From IMG/VR virus record IMGVR_UViG_3300021142_000071, positions 1 through 41,409 of that record: a DNA stretch of 41,409 bases. One strand, given 5' to 3'. Each line of letters opens with the position of its first letter. Position 1 is the first letter of the stretch. The notes beneath the pieces are model-generated. The model did no database searches and had not been told where the DNA came from. It saw nothing but the letters and a program-made list of their open reading frames with translations. Shown in pieces: positions 13,878 through 22,539 of this stretch. The DNA is from a virus. The translations under genes were made by a program, and so were the position numbers.

Positions 13878-14019
13878 ACAATTTTCCGATCGCTAGAGCT
13901 GTACCCAAGAACACTGTAATTGCATTTGCAAGGTTCTGTTTATTCTTCAGACCAACTGCGTCCGCAACCGATTGTCCGTCGCGAAACAAGTTGTAGAAGT
14001 CCTGTAATTTATCAAGCAT
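13600..14019 (-). CDS. Holin-like membrane protein
   Basis: ATG 14019 lies inside the end of the endolysin gene with GGAG upstream, giving 139 residues. After MLDKLQDFYNLFRDG, residues about 26-45 (LANAITVFLGTALAIGKLYGF) and 55-80 (VSFGGAAAAIWGVFNVGATVAS) form two membrane segments, followed by SSDKIGLLP and a polar tail. Size, two membrane spans and position next to the muramidase fit a class II-type phage holin, which would permeabilise the inner membrane for endolysin release. Exact topology is inferred. Confidence 0.65.
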   Translation of the reverse strand: MLDKLQDFYNLFRDGQSVADAVGLKNKQNLANAITVFLGTALAIGKLYGFNLPLDDSSLVSFGGAAAAIWGVFNVGATVASSDKIGLLPSRSGKDIGGTDFGITLPVPTVSETDSPTRNITHSSTDYPALAGLDSTYNG

Positions 14020-14497
14020 CTTCAGCTCCGTATTCAAGGTTAGTTGCAATTCGTAGACTCCAACCTCGGCTGGCGTTTGGCCAATTAACGCAATGTACCA
14101 TGAAACGCAGTCTTTGTGCAAGAAGACGCATTGCAAAAATGTGATGTTCCGTCGAACCAAGTTTGTTCAATGTAACAGGGCCAATATGTCCGTCGTCTGC
14201 AACACCTAGCGCACGTTGGCAAGCGCGTGTCACGGTACTGCTTCCGCTGTTGACTGCGAAGTCTAGCATTTGAAAAGCAATGCTAATCGGCAATGTATCC
14301 ACATTAAGCTTTGCCCAGAAGTCGCGATGATAAAGTGCACAAGCTTGATCGCGAGTTAAATTCTTGATGTCCAGATTTGGATAGCTACGTTTGCAGATAC
14401 CAAATTTTGTTTCACCTCCTGGATCAGATGGGTCAAAAACGTAGTTACCTTCGGCTGTAAGGACTCTGTCAATACATGATTTAAAGTTATCTGCCAT
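14012..14497 (-). CDS. Endolysin, N-acetylmuramidase of the glycosyl hydrolase 108 type
   Basis: The 161-residue protein opens with the family's catalytic segment: TAEGNYVFDPSDPGGETKFGI (15-34), where E16 is the expected acid and DPGGETKFGI is diagnostic. It continues with QMLDFAVNSG and QRALGV...DGHIGPVT, the peptidoglycan-binding half of this group. It would cleave the glycan strands of peptidoglycan during lysis. There is no signal peptide, so it needs the holin. I chose ATG 14497 because a GGGA lies about nine bases ahead; ATG 14506 in the same frame is next to that sequence. Confidence 0.9.
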   Translation of the reverse strand: MADNFKSCIDRVLTAEGNYVFDPSDPGGETKFGICKRSYPNLDIKNLTRDQACALYHRDFWAKLNVDTLPISIAFQMLDFAVNSGSSTVTRACQRALGVADDGHIGPVTLNKLGSTEHHIFAMRLLAQRLRFMVHCVNWPNASRGWSLRIATNLEYGAEDA

Positions 14498-14765
14498 TTC
14501 GTTCATTCCCTAAATGTTCAATAACGCGATCCAATTTGTCTTCTATACGACGAAGATCTTCACGGTTAATTTGTTTTTGTTCACTAATATCTTTTTGCTG
14601 AGTTATTACCAGCTTTTCGAGTACAGTGATCCGAGTGTCTTGCGCGGATAAAAATATCGCTCCAAGTACAATTGCAGAAATAGTTGACAGCACATGTGTC
14701 ACAGAAATACTCTTGTCCAAGTGCCAATTCTTTCTTTCGTTTTGTTCTTGTTCTTTTGCATTCAT
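14487..14765 (-). CDS. Single-span membrane protein with coiled coil, lysis cassette
   Basis: The 92-residue protein has a charged N-terminus, one membrane segment at about 22-41 (VTHVLSTISAIVLGAIFLSA) and a C-terminal coiled coil rich in Glu, Lys and Gln (TVLEKLVITQQKDISEQKQ; DLRRIEDKLDRVIEHL). It sits directly before the endolysin and overlaps it. The layout fits a pinholin- or antiholin-like protein or an inner-membrane spanin subunit; the sequence does not decide. Confidence 0.65.
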   Translation of the reverse strand: MNAKEQEQNERKNWHLDKSISVTHVLSTISAIVLGAIFLSAQDTRITVLEKLVITQQKDISEQKQINREDLRRIEDKLDRVIEHLGNERNGR

Positions 14766-14774
14766 GTTTGTTCC

Positions 14775-15197
14775 TTAAACAATTTGACCATTAACAATGA
14801 TATGACCATTGCCAGCTGCATCTTCTTCCCATGAAGATTGACCGCCTGCAGCAACTCCCAACCAAATCATTTCACAGCGCCATTCTGGTTCGCCGTTCAC
14901 TTTCATAGCTTCCAACAGAACAGCATTTGCGGTTTTTTCGTTGCAGACTTCATGATGATGAAATAACCAATCGTGTAATACAGCAGGTAAGTGACTCGTA
15001 TCACCACATAGCCAGTACGCAAAAGGAATGCGTGGTACACTTACATAGTCTGTCAAGAAACCCTGTTCGACTGTAATGGTTGCGTTGAGTACGTCAGATT
15101 GATAAATAAAAGGTGCTGTAATTTTCCATATACCTCTACCCTGTGCGTCAAGGTCGCTGACATTTTCAACTTCAAGTTTACTTAAAAATGCACTCAT
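14775..15197 (-). CDS. DUF1353-family phage protein
   Basis: The protein (140 residues from ATG 15197) has the family signature: ITVEQGFLTDYVSVPR (GF-x-TD-x-x-SVPR), AVLHDWLFHHHE and a metal-like HHH cluster, then EKTANAVLLEAMKV. The biochemical role of DUF1353 is unknown; the genes are common between tail fibres and lysis genes in phages, as here. GAGG lies before ATG 15197, and the upstream in-frame extension overlaps the previous gene without a better site. Confidence 0.8.
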   Translation of the reverse strand: MSAFLSKLEVENVSDLDAQGRGIWKITAPFIYQSDVLNATITVEQGFLTDYVSVPRIPFAYWLCGDTSHLPAVLHDWLFHHHEVCNEKTANAVLLEAMKVNGEPEWRCEMIWLGVAAGGQSSWEEDAAGNGHIIVNGQIV

Positions 15198-15198
15198 A

Positions 15199-16035
15199 TT
15201 ATACCTCGTCAAACTCAACAGGAGCGGAATACCTGTCCTGTTGAGTTACTGCAATTGGAGAAAGTGTTGAAATTTTACCGTAGATCATATGTTGCTGTTC
15301 AAGAACAGGATCTGTATTCTGAGGAAATAAGCTAAACAGAATTGGTTGTGGCATCCCGTTACCTGTTAAAATAGACATCAAACTTGCTCGGTCAGTTGTA
15401 GGCATGTTTGTCAAAGAGAGCGACATTTTGCGACTGCGTGTTCCTATTGTGGTTATCAGATCGCCAGCGTCATTTCTGTTATGCGTACTTGTGTCGTTAA
15501 CTGATATACTTGCTCCTAAACTCGCATTAACAGATGGAGACCAATAAGTACCGCAGATAAGACGACCTACGTCAAAATGCCCGGCTGAATTAGTAGGATC
15601 TGCAATTGTAATAAGTAATTGTTTAACAGATATGATTGGAAACCATAAAGACGCATAAGCTGCTCCTCCATAAGGAAAAGCGTTGACGCCCAATGGAACA
15701 GAACCCCAGTTCCATAAGCCTAATGTAGCATATTGACAAGCATTTACGACACCGCTATCATAAATTTGAGTTACGCCTGCATCACTATACGCTTGAACAC
15801 GAATTGTTGCAGCGGCTGTAAAATTGCAATACGGTAAAATTGCACAACCAATCAGTTGAGTTGTTGGAAATAAAACTGTAATAGTTTCAGATGTACATCC
15901 TGTTGAACGCCAAATTTGAGATTTAATATCAGTCAATAAATTTGCTACAGCAAGAAGTCCTGCTGTACTTGACGCAGTCAAAGTAGCTGCGTTAGCAGCA
16001 TTATTTGATACTATTCTAAGATTTGGATTAGACAT
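15199..16035 (-). CDS. Tail-associated structural protein (278 aa)
   Basis: I recognise no named domain. The product is rich in Ser, Thr, Ala and Asn, mostly beta, with no signal peptide. It includes a central YWSPSVNASLGASISVND region and a C-terminal MSLSLTNMPTTDRASLMSIL segment. ATG 16035 overlaps the stop of the fibre-like gene upstream (TAATG), so it is coupled to the tail fibre group. It is probably a tail-tip or fibre-associated virion protein. Confidence 0.6.
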   Translation of the reverse strand: MSNPNLRIVSNNAANAATLTASSTAGLLAVANLLTDIKSQIWRSTGCTSETITVLFPTTQLIGCAILPYCNFTAAATIRVQAYSDAGVTQIYDSGVVNACQYATLGLWNWGSVPLGVNAFPYGGAAYASLWFPIISVKQLLITIADPTNSAGHFDVGRLICGTYWSPSVNASLGASISVNDTSTHNRNDAGDLITTIGTRSRKMSLSLTNMPTTDRASLMSILTGNGMPQPILFSLFPQNTDPVLEQQHMIYGKISTLSPIAVTQQDRYSAPVEFDEV

Positions 16036-16478
16036 TAGAACCACCGTCCAATAGCTTGATAGGATAATGTTACCGTATCTGTTCTACTTACAGCACTAAA
16101 TAAATAGCCACCTACTGAGGAATTAGAAGCTGAAGACTGCATTAATCCTACAAGACCCGAAGTCGATAACTGAACATACATATCAACAGATGGAACTGAA
16201 ATAAAATTAGCAGCGTAGGTTAAAGATTGAACCGCACTGATGTAGCTTCCGCCGTTTGCTGTTGTGATCGGAATAGAGGATGCTACGATACTACCGTAAC
16301 AAATCATTGTTCCGTCAGCATACATGACTGCTTTGCCGTTGGCATTTGTAATGTCTTGAAATATTGCACCTGTAGGCACACCGGCAGTTTGGCTGACTGT
16401 ACCGAGAATGTTTGCTGGGCCGTAAAGCAGATTCAATTGATTTATATAATCTGTCTGCCCTACATAAAATATTGACAT
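16035..16478 (-). CDS. Tail fibre tip-like protein
   Basis: The 147-residue protein carries a module seen at the ends of many phage tail fibres: VSQTAGVPTGAIFQDITNANG (28-48) followed by AVMYADGTMICYGSI, then a beta-rich C-terminal head ending SYQAIGRWF. It would help receptor binding. AAGGAATTCGA precedes the ATG. A 76-base gap (16479-16554) separates it from the upstream gene; I see no clear signal there. Confidence 0.7.
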   Translation of the reverse strand: MSIFYVGQTDYINQLNLLYGPANILGTVSQTAGVPTGAIFQDITNANGKAVMYADGTMICYGSIVASSIPITTANGGSYISAVQSLTYAANFISVPSVDMYVQLSTSGLVGLMQSSASNSSVGGYLFSAVSRTDTVTLSYQAIGRWF

Positions 16479-16554
16479 TCGAATTCCTTGTGACAGTAGA
16501 GCGTTGAATTATTGCGTTTATTTTACCACACAAACAAAGATCTGCACAAAAAAT

Positions 16555-17289
16555 CTAAAACGAATTCATAATCTGCAAAGCTGAATTTAAGGCTGCAATT
16601 ACATCCGCATTAGTCTTAGCGTTAGAAACTGAAATTTTAGACGCTCTACGATGTTGTTCAATCATAGGGCTTAATGTGTTATTCCATTGGTCAGCGGTAG
16701 CAATAATTTCGTTTGCTCCGCTTGTAGAATCGGTACTCATAGCAGCAGCTTCTGCAGCAACATAAGGAGGGACTGCTCCTGTTGGGTTTGCTATCCAGGC
16801 TTGTGCTTGTGCATATTTTTCAATATAAACTGCCTGTTGTCCTGGAACATCTGTAATGTATCTTAAACGAGCCTGTCCTGCTGCATGGTCAATTTGGTTG
16901 GAAGATGAAGTTTGTAAATCAGACAGGGTAACGCTAAAGTTCCATTCTCCGTTTGTACGAACCCAAGATTTACTGTCGTCTAAGGAATGCCCGATAACTT
17001 CATCGATCTTGTCTAATGTGGTCAAACCAATATAGACTCCGTTTTTATCGATACCATATGCTTGATCTGCCGGTGCATTGTCAAATTCAGATACTGTTAA
17101 AAGGTATGCATGAATAAGAACTAATGTTGTTGAATCAATTGAAGAAGATACTTCCGCAACAACCATTGTCCCTGACCCATTAGCGTAATTAATACAATCA
17201 ATTCCTGTAATTGGGTTTTGAATTATTGTGTGCTTTGTGGAGCCGCTTGCAGCCCATCCAATCTCGCCGTCCCAGTGTAATTCGTCCAT
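16555..17289 (-). CDS. Tail fibre-associated protein with a C-terminal helical module
   Basis: The N-terminal half is beta-rich (DELHWDGEIGWAASG...). The C-terminal half has the helical pattern common in phage fibre-linked proteins: QIDHAAGQARLRYITDVPGQ, QAVYIEKYAQAQAWI, then a region ending in PMIEQHRRASKISVSNAK. This module recurs in fibre and fibre-assembly proteins of proteobacterial phages. Its ATG overlaps the stop of a 13-codon ORF (TAATG). Exact role unknown. Confidence 0.65.
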   Translation of the reverse strand: MDELHWDGEIGWAASGSTKHTIIQNPITGIDCINYANGSGTMVVAEVSSSIDSTTLVLIHAYLLTVSEFDNAPADQAYGIDKNGVYIGLTTLDKIDEVIGHSLDDSKSWVRTNGEWNFSVTLSDLQTSSSNQIDHAAGQARLRYITDVPGQQAVYIEKYAQAQAWIANPTGAVPPYVAAEAAAMSTDSTSGANEIIATADQWNNTLSPMIEQHRRASKISVSNAKTNADVIAALNSALQIMNSF

Positions 17290-17330
17290 TATTCGCTCAC
17301 CGATTGTTGCGCTTCGATTTCGTATTTCAT
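17289..17330 (-). CDS. Very short coupled ORF (13 aa) before the fibre-associated gene
   Basis: MKYEIEAQQSVSE is encoded from ATG 17330, preceded by AGGATTAAA, an adequate ribosome binding site, and its TAA overlaps the next gene's ATG. No better ribosome binding site is seen for the downstream gene, so this may be a leader peptide that couples translation, or the remains of a longer N-terminus. Confidence 0.4.
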   Translation of the reverse strand: MKYEIEAQQSVSE

Positions 17331-17363
17331 TTTAATCCTGTTAGTTATAAAAGTTAAGTTGGC

Positions 17364-17801
17364 TTATAACGTGGCAGCTAATATCCACAGAGCATCTACT
17401 TTATCTGACGTTATATTTAATTGCGCCGCATATTCGGCAACCTCAGGATTACCACGGTCAAATTGTGTTGAGAAATTATACCAATCGGAAATAGCTGAGT
17501 ATTGACCCGATGCGGCAATTGCCGATTCCAATGATTCTCTTAATCCCAGTTGAGATAGAGCAAGGCGAATTTGACGCGGAGATACCGAAAGAAGTGCCGC
17601 CTGTTGTGCGCTTGTAAGAGGTGCAGGAGTAACCAAAATTGGATTACCTCCCGCATCTAAAGAAATTGTTTTCCCTGAGTTAACCCCAATCAAAAGCTGG
17701 CTGTATTGTTCAGTAGTGAGCGTTACTACATCCGGCGGCATGACTTCGTTGATGTCATTGTCGTAAAAAGCCTTCGTTTGCGGTGAATAAAAGTTTGTCA
17801 T
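17364..17801 (-). CDS. Tail fibre assembly (Tfa)-like protein
   Basis: The protein (145 residues from ATG 17801) begins MTNFYSPQTKAFYDNDIN and continues with MPPDVVTLTTEQYSQLLIG, GKTISLDAGGNPIL and APLTSAQ, the usual opening of Tfa-like chaperones that help fold or trimerise fibres. It lies immediately downstream of the large fibre gene, as is normal. The C-terminal half (SPRQIRLALSQLGLRESLE) is a helical module often found with it. Confidence 0.75.
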   Translation of the reverse strand: MTNFYSPQTKAFYDNDINEVMPPDVVTLTTEQYSQLLIGVNSGKTISLDAGGNPILVTPAPLTSAQQAALLSVSPRQIRLALSQLGLRESLESAIAASGQYSAISDWYNFSTQFDRGNPEVAEYAAQLNITSDKVDALWILAATL

Positions 17802-17802
17802 A

Positions 17803-19317
17803 TTAGTGTCCAATCGCTATAAAATTTCCGCCTGCACTTGCATATGTGTAATAAGTGCAACCTGTCGTTGTAATTGATGAAACATTGTTTGCCGCGCCTG
17901 AAGTTGACGAATTATTGGATGATCCCGCCACCGAATAAACGCCAGTCGGGAAAGCGATAGGCCAAGTAACCGATGTCCCCGTAAAAGAACCCCATTGGAT
18001 AATCAGTCCGCCGGGTAATTTCTGATAACCGTTGGTTGAATTGGATTGCGCGAATGTTCCACCTGCCAAGCAATTGATTGCCCCGCAAGTGACTATTCCG
18101 CTAAAGGCAACATTGCCTGATTGGTCAAGCTGCATTGTTTGTAGCGTTTGCGCTTGATTCGTGACTAGAAATGAGTAGGCTGCTGATGCACCCAGATACC
18201 CGCTTGTCACGCCTGCTGTGTTTAGATAAATTTTATATCCAGCGCCTGCTGTGGCGCCTATTCCTAACGAGCCTCCTGCGGTTACTGAGCCGCCTAGTGT
18301 CATTCCGCCTGCTTGAAATGTAGCCGATAATGTTGGGGATGCATTGACCGTTCCTGCGTAAAGTCGAATAAGCTGACCAGTTTGGTTTGCCATAATATCC
18401 AAACCGCCAGCTCCGTTAGTTCCTATACCGTAATAGCTAGTTCCATCTTGATAAAGCTGTATCCCTGTACCTGCAGCAACAACACCTGATGCACTACCAG
18501 AGGTAGATTGCGATTTGTAGGCGATTGCGGTTGCTGTACCGGCAAATGTAGCGTTACCGCTTTGGTCAAGTAGTAACGTATTAATTGTATTGGCACTGTT
18601 GGTTGTAATTAAAGAATATCCTGCCGCTCCGCCCAAAAATCCCGTAGTCACTCCCGCATTTTGAATGGCAATATGGTTTGTGGTTGAGCTAGTGCTATTT
18701 ACTACTAATGGCGTTCCTGAGCCAACCACATTAAGAGATGCCACAGTGTAGCTATTTGCCGTGTTTAACGCATTGGCACTTGAAGCCGTACCTGCCGTCA
18801 AGCTGGACGCTGTTCCTGTTAGTCCCGTCCCCGCGCCGATGAAATTCGTCGCGGTTGCCGAGCCTGTAAATGTTCCGTTCCCTGTAAATGTTCCGTTCCC
18901 ACTTTGGTCAATCGCAAAACCCAAAACGCCAGCCTGATTGTAGGTTGAAAACTGCGCCGTAGAGCTGCTTCCAATTGACCCATGCAAAACGCCAGCATCC
19001 TGTAGATTAAATTTAATCGCTGTTGAGTTTGTACTGTTAGCAGTAAACGGCGTTCCTGCCGATGCGAAAGTATTATTTGCCGTTAACACCGCGTAATTCG
19101 TCGCCAGCGTAGCCCATGAGCTGCCACTGTATTCATCAAACAAGCCGGTTGTGCGGTTAAATCGCTTCATATACTGAGCGAGGCCAGCTGTGTATGTCGT
19201 TTGCAAGCTATCGAGCCACATTGCTTGTGCTGTCTGATTAGCAATGATAGCAGGTACAAAGGCGGTCGAATAATTGTCCGCTGTCTGCGGATGTGTGAAA
19301 TCAATCGGGCTTGTCAT
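17803..19317 (-). CDS. Tail fibre with receptor-binding C-terminal domain
   Basis: The 504-residue protein is made of repeated beta segments rich in Gly, Ala, Ser and Thr. Phrases such as LLLDQSGNATFAG, AIDQSGNGTFTG and MQLDQSGNVAFSG recur, as do GFLGGAAGYS and GYLGASAAYS, typical of a trimeric fibre shaft. The C-terminal 75 residues (NGYQKLPGGLIIQWGS, then YTYASAGGNFIAIGH) form the gp53-like head domain found at fibre tips and are likely to bind the host receptor. The N-terminus should attach to the tail. AAGGAT precedes the ATG. Confidence 0.85.
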   Translation of the reverse strand: MTSPIDFTHPQTADNYSTAFVPAIIANQTAQAMWLDSLQTTYTAGLAQYMKRFNRTTGLFDEYSGSSWATLATNYAVLTANNTFASAGTPFTANSTNSTAIKFNLQDAGVLHGSIGSSSTAQFSTYNQAGVLGFAIDQSGNGTFTGNGTFTGSATATNFIGAGTGLTGTASSLTAGTASSANALNTANSYTVASLNVVGSGTPLVVNSTSSTTNHIAIQNAGVTTGFLGGAAGYSLITTNSANTINTLLLDQSGNATFAGTATAIAYKSQSTSGSASGVVAAGTGIQLYQDGTSYYGIGTNGAGGLDIMANQTGQLIRLYAGTVNASPTLSATFQAGGMTLGGSVTAGGSLGIGATAGAGYKIYLNTAGVTSGYLGASAAYSFLVTNQAQTLQTMQLDQSGNVAFSGIVTCGAINCLAGGTFAQSNSTNGYQKLPGGLIIQWGSFTGTSVTWPIAFPTGVYSVAGSSNNSSTSGAANNVSSITTTGCTYYTYASAGGNFIAIGH

Positions 19318-19333
19318 AACTTATATCCTTTAT

Positions 19334-21010
19334 TTAATATCCGCGAGCTGTCCAGCTAAAGCTTACACCAGCCGATGAGCTTACTTGAGCGCCTGTACTG
19401 TCAAAGACCTGTACATAAAATTTTGTTGGGTTAGCTGCATTGATGTACAAGACTGCTGCCGTATATGCTTTTCCGTGAGTATCTAGACCGTTTACCGTAA
19501 CCACAGGAGTATCCGCATAAATAAAAGGATAGCCGAATGTAATGGTTGTTACAGGGGTTGATACTATTCCGTAGAACTGCTGACCTACTGTTGGAACAGA
19601 ATAGTTTCCGGTATTAATTGCAACTGTACCAGAATCGTTTCTAAGTTTAATAGATAACTTATATTCTAACGATATAATACGAATTAAGTTTGCGCCTGCT
19701 GTGGTAGCAAAGTCCCAGTGATATCTAACGTACTGAAAGTTTGAGGATATTAAAGCGTTTGTTCCTGACGGCAGAACTGTCCAAGCATCGCCGGATAATA
19801 ACTTCCACGATATTGTGCACGTCGGAGTAACCACTCCACTAATTGCAGTAACAGCAATTAAGCTAGATGCGATTGTTGTCGGAATGACGGCACCGTAGTT
19901 TATAATTTCTTCATAGCTCGCAGTTGTAAGCGAAGGGCTGATGTATATCGGTTCTCCTGCTCCGATCTGAGCTGCTGGAGTTGTCCAAGAGTTTGCTGTA
20001 AAATGTGTTGCAAACGTCTGGCTTGTATTCGCCGGAAGTAATATTAAACCGTTTTCAAAATACGCATTAACGAGCGTACCTGTAAAGGTTGAATATATGT
20101 CGCTGCGTAGAATAAAATCTGGTGGCTGATTAACAACAGCGGAAATACTCACAGGAGTTCCGTAGACACCGGCAGCGTCAATGGCCGCAGCCCAGTAAGT
20201 GTACGTTCCGGACTGTTGTTCGAATATACCACAGAACGTACTATTACCGTTTGAACCAGTTCCACCTAACGGTATGCCAGTTGCCCATGTAGAACCTTTA
20301 CGAACCTCATAGCTCACGATTGCAAGTTGCGGAGGTGTTATGCTTGGAGCTGCCCAGTATAACAAGACATTATTGTCTACAACCTGCGCTGTTAGAGCTG
20401 TCGGAGCTCCTGGAGCAGAAAGCGCGATTGCTAAACGCATCGGAGCAGAATAATTACTAGCAACATCTAAAGCTGCTACAAGATAGTCTTTATTACCGCT
20501 CCAAGAAACAACTTCTTGATATGTATTGTTATTATAGAATCCTAAAGACGTTGCAGTTGCCCATGTAACACCTGAAATTCCACTTCTAACTTCAAACAGT
20601 AATGCACCATAAGAGCCGGGGATAGCTGTCCAGTTTAATTGAATGTTACGTCCCGAAACAGAAGATGTAAACGAGGACATTGTACTTGTCAATATCGAGA
20701 TACTCTGGCTAACAGCAGCAGAATAAATGCCTCTGTTATCAACAGCTGAAACCCATACAGTATAAGTTCCTGCTATTTGTGGTGACCACAAATAGTTGGT
20801 TCCTCCGTCTTGTGAAATAACGGTTGCTGTATTAAAAGCAGCTCCAACACGATATTCGTAACGAACAACACTCAAGTTAGATGAGGGCAAGCAATTTAAC
20901 TGGCAACCAGACGCTGTAAAGAAATTTGTAAACGTAGACGGAGCAGCTGACAGAATTCTAGGAGATTCTGTTTGTAAAAATACATCAGCTGAATTTCGTA
21001 TTGTAGCCAT
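19334..21010 (-). CDS. Tail-tip protein with fibronectin type III-like repeats
   Basis: The 558-residue protein has about three Ig/FnIII-like repeats in its N-terminal 300 residues (units like YEYRVGAAFNTATVIS, FEVRSGISGVTWATATSLG and YEVRKGSTWATGIPLGG, each followed by a TYxYWxAAxDxxG-type strand). A jelly-roll-like middle follows, and the C-terminal VSFSWTARGY is a sequence found at the end of many tail-tip proteins. It is the counterpart of the distal part of a central tail fibre. The start overlaps the upstream hub stop (TAATG). Confidence 0.75.
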   Translation of the reverse strand: MATIRNSADVFLQTESPRILSAAPSTFTNFFTASGCQLNCLPSSNLSVVRYEYRVGAAFNTATVISQDGGTNYLWSPQIAGTYTVWVSAVDNRGIYSAAVSQSISILTSTMSSFTSSVSGRNIQLNWTAIPGSYGALLFEVRSGISGVTWATATSLGFYNNNTYQEVVSWSGNKDYLVAALDVASNYSAPMRLAIALSAPGAPTALTAQVVDNNVLLYWAAPSITPPQLAIVSYEVRKGSTWATGIPLGGTGSNGNSTFCGIFEQQSGTYTYWAAAIDAAGVYGTPVSISAVVNQPPDFILRSDIYSTFTGTLVNAYFENGLILLPANTSQTFATHFTANSWTTPAAQIGAGEPIYISPSLTTASYEEIINYGAVIPTTIASSLIAVTAISGVVTPTCTISWKLLSGDAWTVLPSGTNALISSNFQYVRYHWDFATTAGANLIRIISLEYKLSIKLRNDSGTVAINTGNYSVPTVGQQFYGIVSTPVTTITFGYPFIYADTPVVTVNGLDTHGKAYTAAVLYINAANPTKFYVQVFDSTGAQVSSSAGVSFSWTARGY

Positions 21011-22539
21011 TATATTAAAACTTTCACAGTAACTTTACCAGTAATCCAATCAGGAGCCAGACCGATAATAATTCCCGTTTTACCTGTGGACATACCAAAC
21101 CTAGGGTTTATTATTGTACACGCTTGTCCTAACAAAAGCGTGTAAGCCCCTGAAATATAATTCGCAGTTAATTGATAAGTTGTCCTAGGTTGTTTGAATA
21201 CATTAACCTGCCTAACACATTCAGCTTGAGCATCTGATTTTACAATTAAATACGTCTGCTGAAGTGCTGCAATATTCGGCAAATTATAAAGAGCTTGTGA
21301 TACTGTGTCTGTGTAATTAATCTGAGAAGTATCTGTGGAGTAAATAGATAAATCCGCAGCAGGAAGATTTGTCGTTAGCGTTTGATTAGTCCAGTTCTGG
21401 CAATAACCAAGATTAATACTTGAGACAACTACAGAACGGTCTTGAATATTTAAACTATGTTGGTCAATTTGATAAGCGTTTATTATAGTCGGTGTACCCA
21501 ATGCGGTAAAATCAATTTGCTGAATCTGCAAAAGACCTGCTCTCGACATAATTACAACAGCGCCTACACTAGCAGCTAAGTTTTGAATTGTCGTTAATAC
21601 GGTATCCGCTCCTGTTATGTAGATCCCAACAGGCTGCTGATGAGTTGAATCAAAAGTGAATAAGTTTGTTACATCTAAATCAGATGTTTTAAATTGCAAA
21701 GTAGGTAGTCCGTAACCTGTGACAATTCGTTGTATTATTTGAGATATTGTATTTGAATACGTTACAGGCTTATCACCTTGTGCGCTACAAGTGATCGTAC
21801 CAACAGGGGACTGATTTAATGCAAATGTTCCTGTGGCAACATTTGGAGTAAAGGGAACAGGTACACCGTTATCTCGAACTTCAATGATAGACTCTATCGG
21901 GCCGTTATGAACTTGATATTGAAGAGTTGCAGGGTTAATCAAAAGAGGTGTAATATTGAAGCATTCGCCAAATAATAAAGGAATCAATACATTGGCGTTA
22001 GGCGTTGTTCCTCCCAAAAGTGTTGACGTTATAGGGGTGTTTAATTGAGCTGTCTTGTCGCTTATAATCAAATTAAGTCTGTCAAAACTTGCGCTATTGA
22101 TGTCAGAAATAATCCCTGTAAATATAGGTCTAAAATCAGATCTTGTATAAGGGCTTCCAACACTTCCCCATCTCGTATCGCCTATGTAAGCATTGAGTTT
22201 TCTATTTATCCACGCATAACCAAGCCAAGCATCTAATTCGCCGTTTAAATTAAATATCGAAATATCACCGCCTGTCATACTAGATGTACCTGCGGTTGTA
22301 GCAGTAGATGTTCCGTCTATAGTTACGTTGACAGGGATGTCTTCTGTATATTGGATACCAGTTTCAACGACAGGTATGTAATATTGATTTGAAGGTGTAT
22401 CTGTTCCGTTTGTAACATAACTAGACGTTGACATGTAGATTGTAGTCTCTGTGCCTGAAATATTAGCATTTGCTTCAATCAGCACAACACGGATCGCAGA
22501 AGGATCTGTTAACCATGCTTGATATTGAAGGTCTGTCAT
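21010..22539 (-). CDS. Tail-tip hub / baseplate-like protein
   Basis: The 509-residue protein lies directly downstream of the tape measure, where distal tail and hub proteins are found. It contains FRPIFTGIISDINSASFDRLNLIISDK (a tail hub-like beta segment), a GECFNITPLLINP stretch, and a C-terminal GQACTIINPRFGMSTGKTGIIIGL that resembles the gp27/gpD-like hub fold. It probably forms the tail tip through which DNA leaves. The family is inferred from order and pattern. Start and tape measure stop overlap (ATGA). Confidence 0.7.
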   Translation of the reverse strand: MTDLQYQAWLTDPSAIRVVLIEANANISGTETTIYMSTSSYVTNGTDTPSNQYYIPVVETGIQYTEDIPVNVTIDGTSTATTAGTSSMTGGDISIFNLNGELDAWLGYAWINRKLNAYIGDTRWGSVGSPYTRSDFRPIFTGIISDINSASFDRLNLIISDKTAQLNTPITSTLLGGTTPNANVLIPLLFGECFNITPLLINPATLQYQVHNGPIESIIEVRDNGVPVPFTPNVATGTFALNQSPVGTITCSAQGDKPVTYSNTISQIIQRIVTGYGLPTLQFKTSDLDVTNLFTFDSTHQQPVGIYITGADTVLTTIQNLAASVGAVVIMSRAGLLQIQQIDFTALGTPTIINAYQIDQHSLNIQDRSVVVSSINLGYCQNWTNQTLTTNLPAADLSIYSTDTSQINYTDTVSQALYNLPNIAALQQTYLIVKSDAQAECVRQVNVFKQPRTTYQLTANYISGAYTLLLGQACTIINPRFGMSTGKTGIIIGLAPDWITGKVTVKVLI

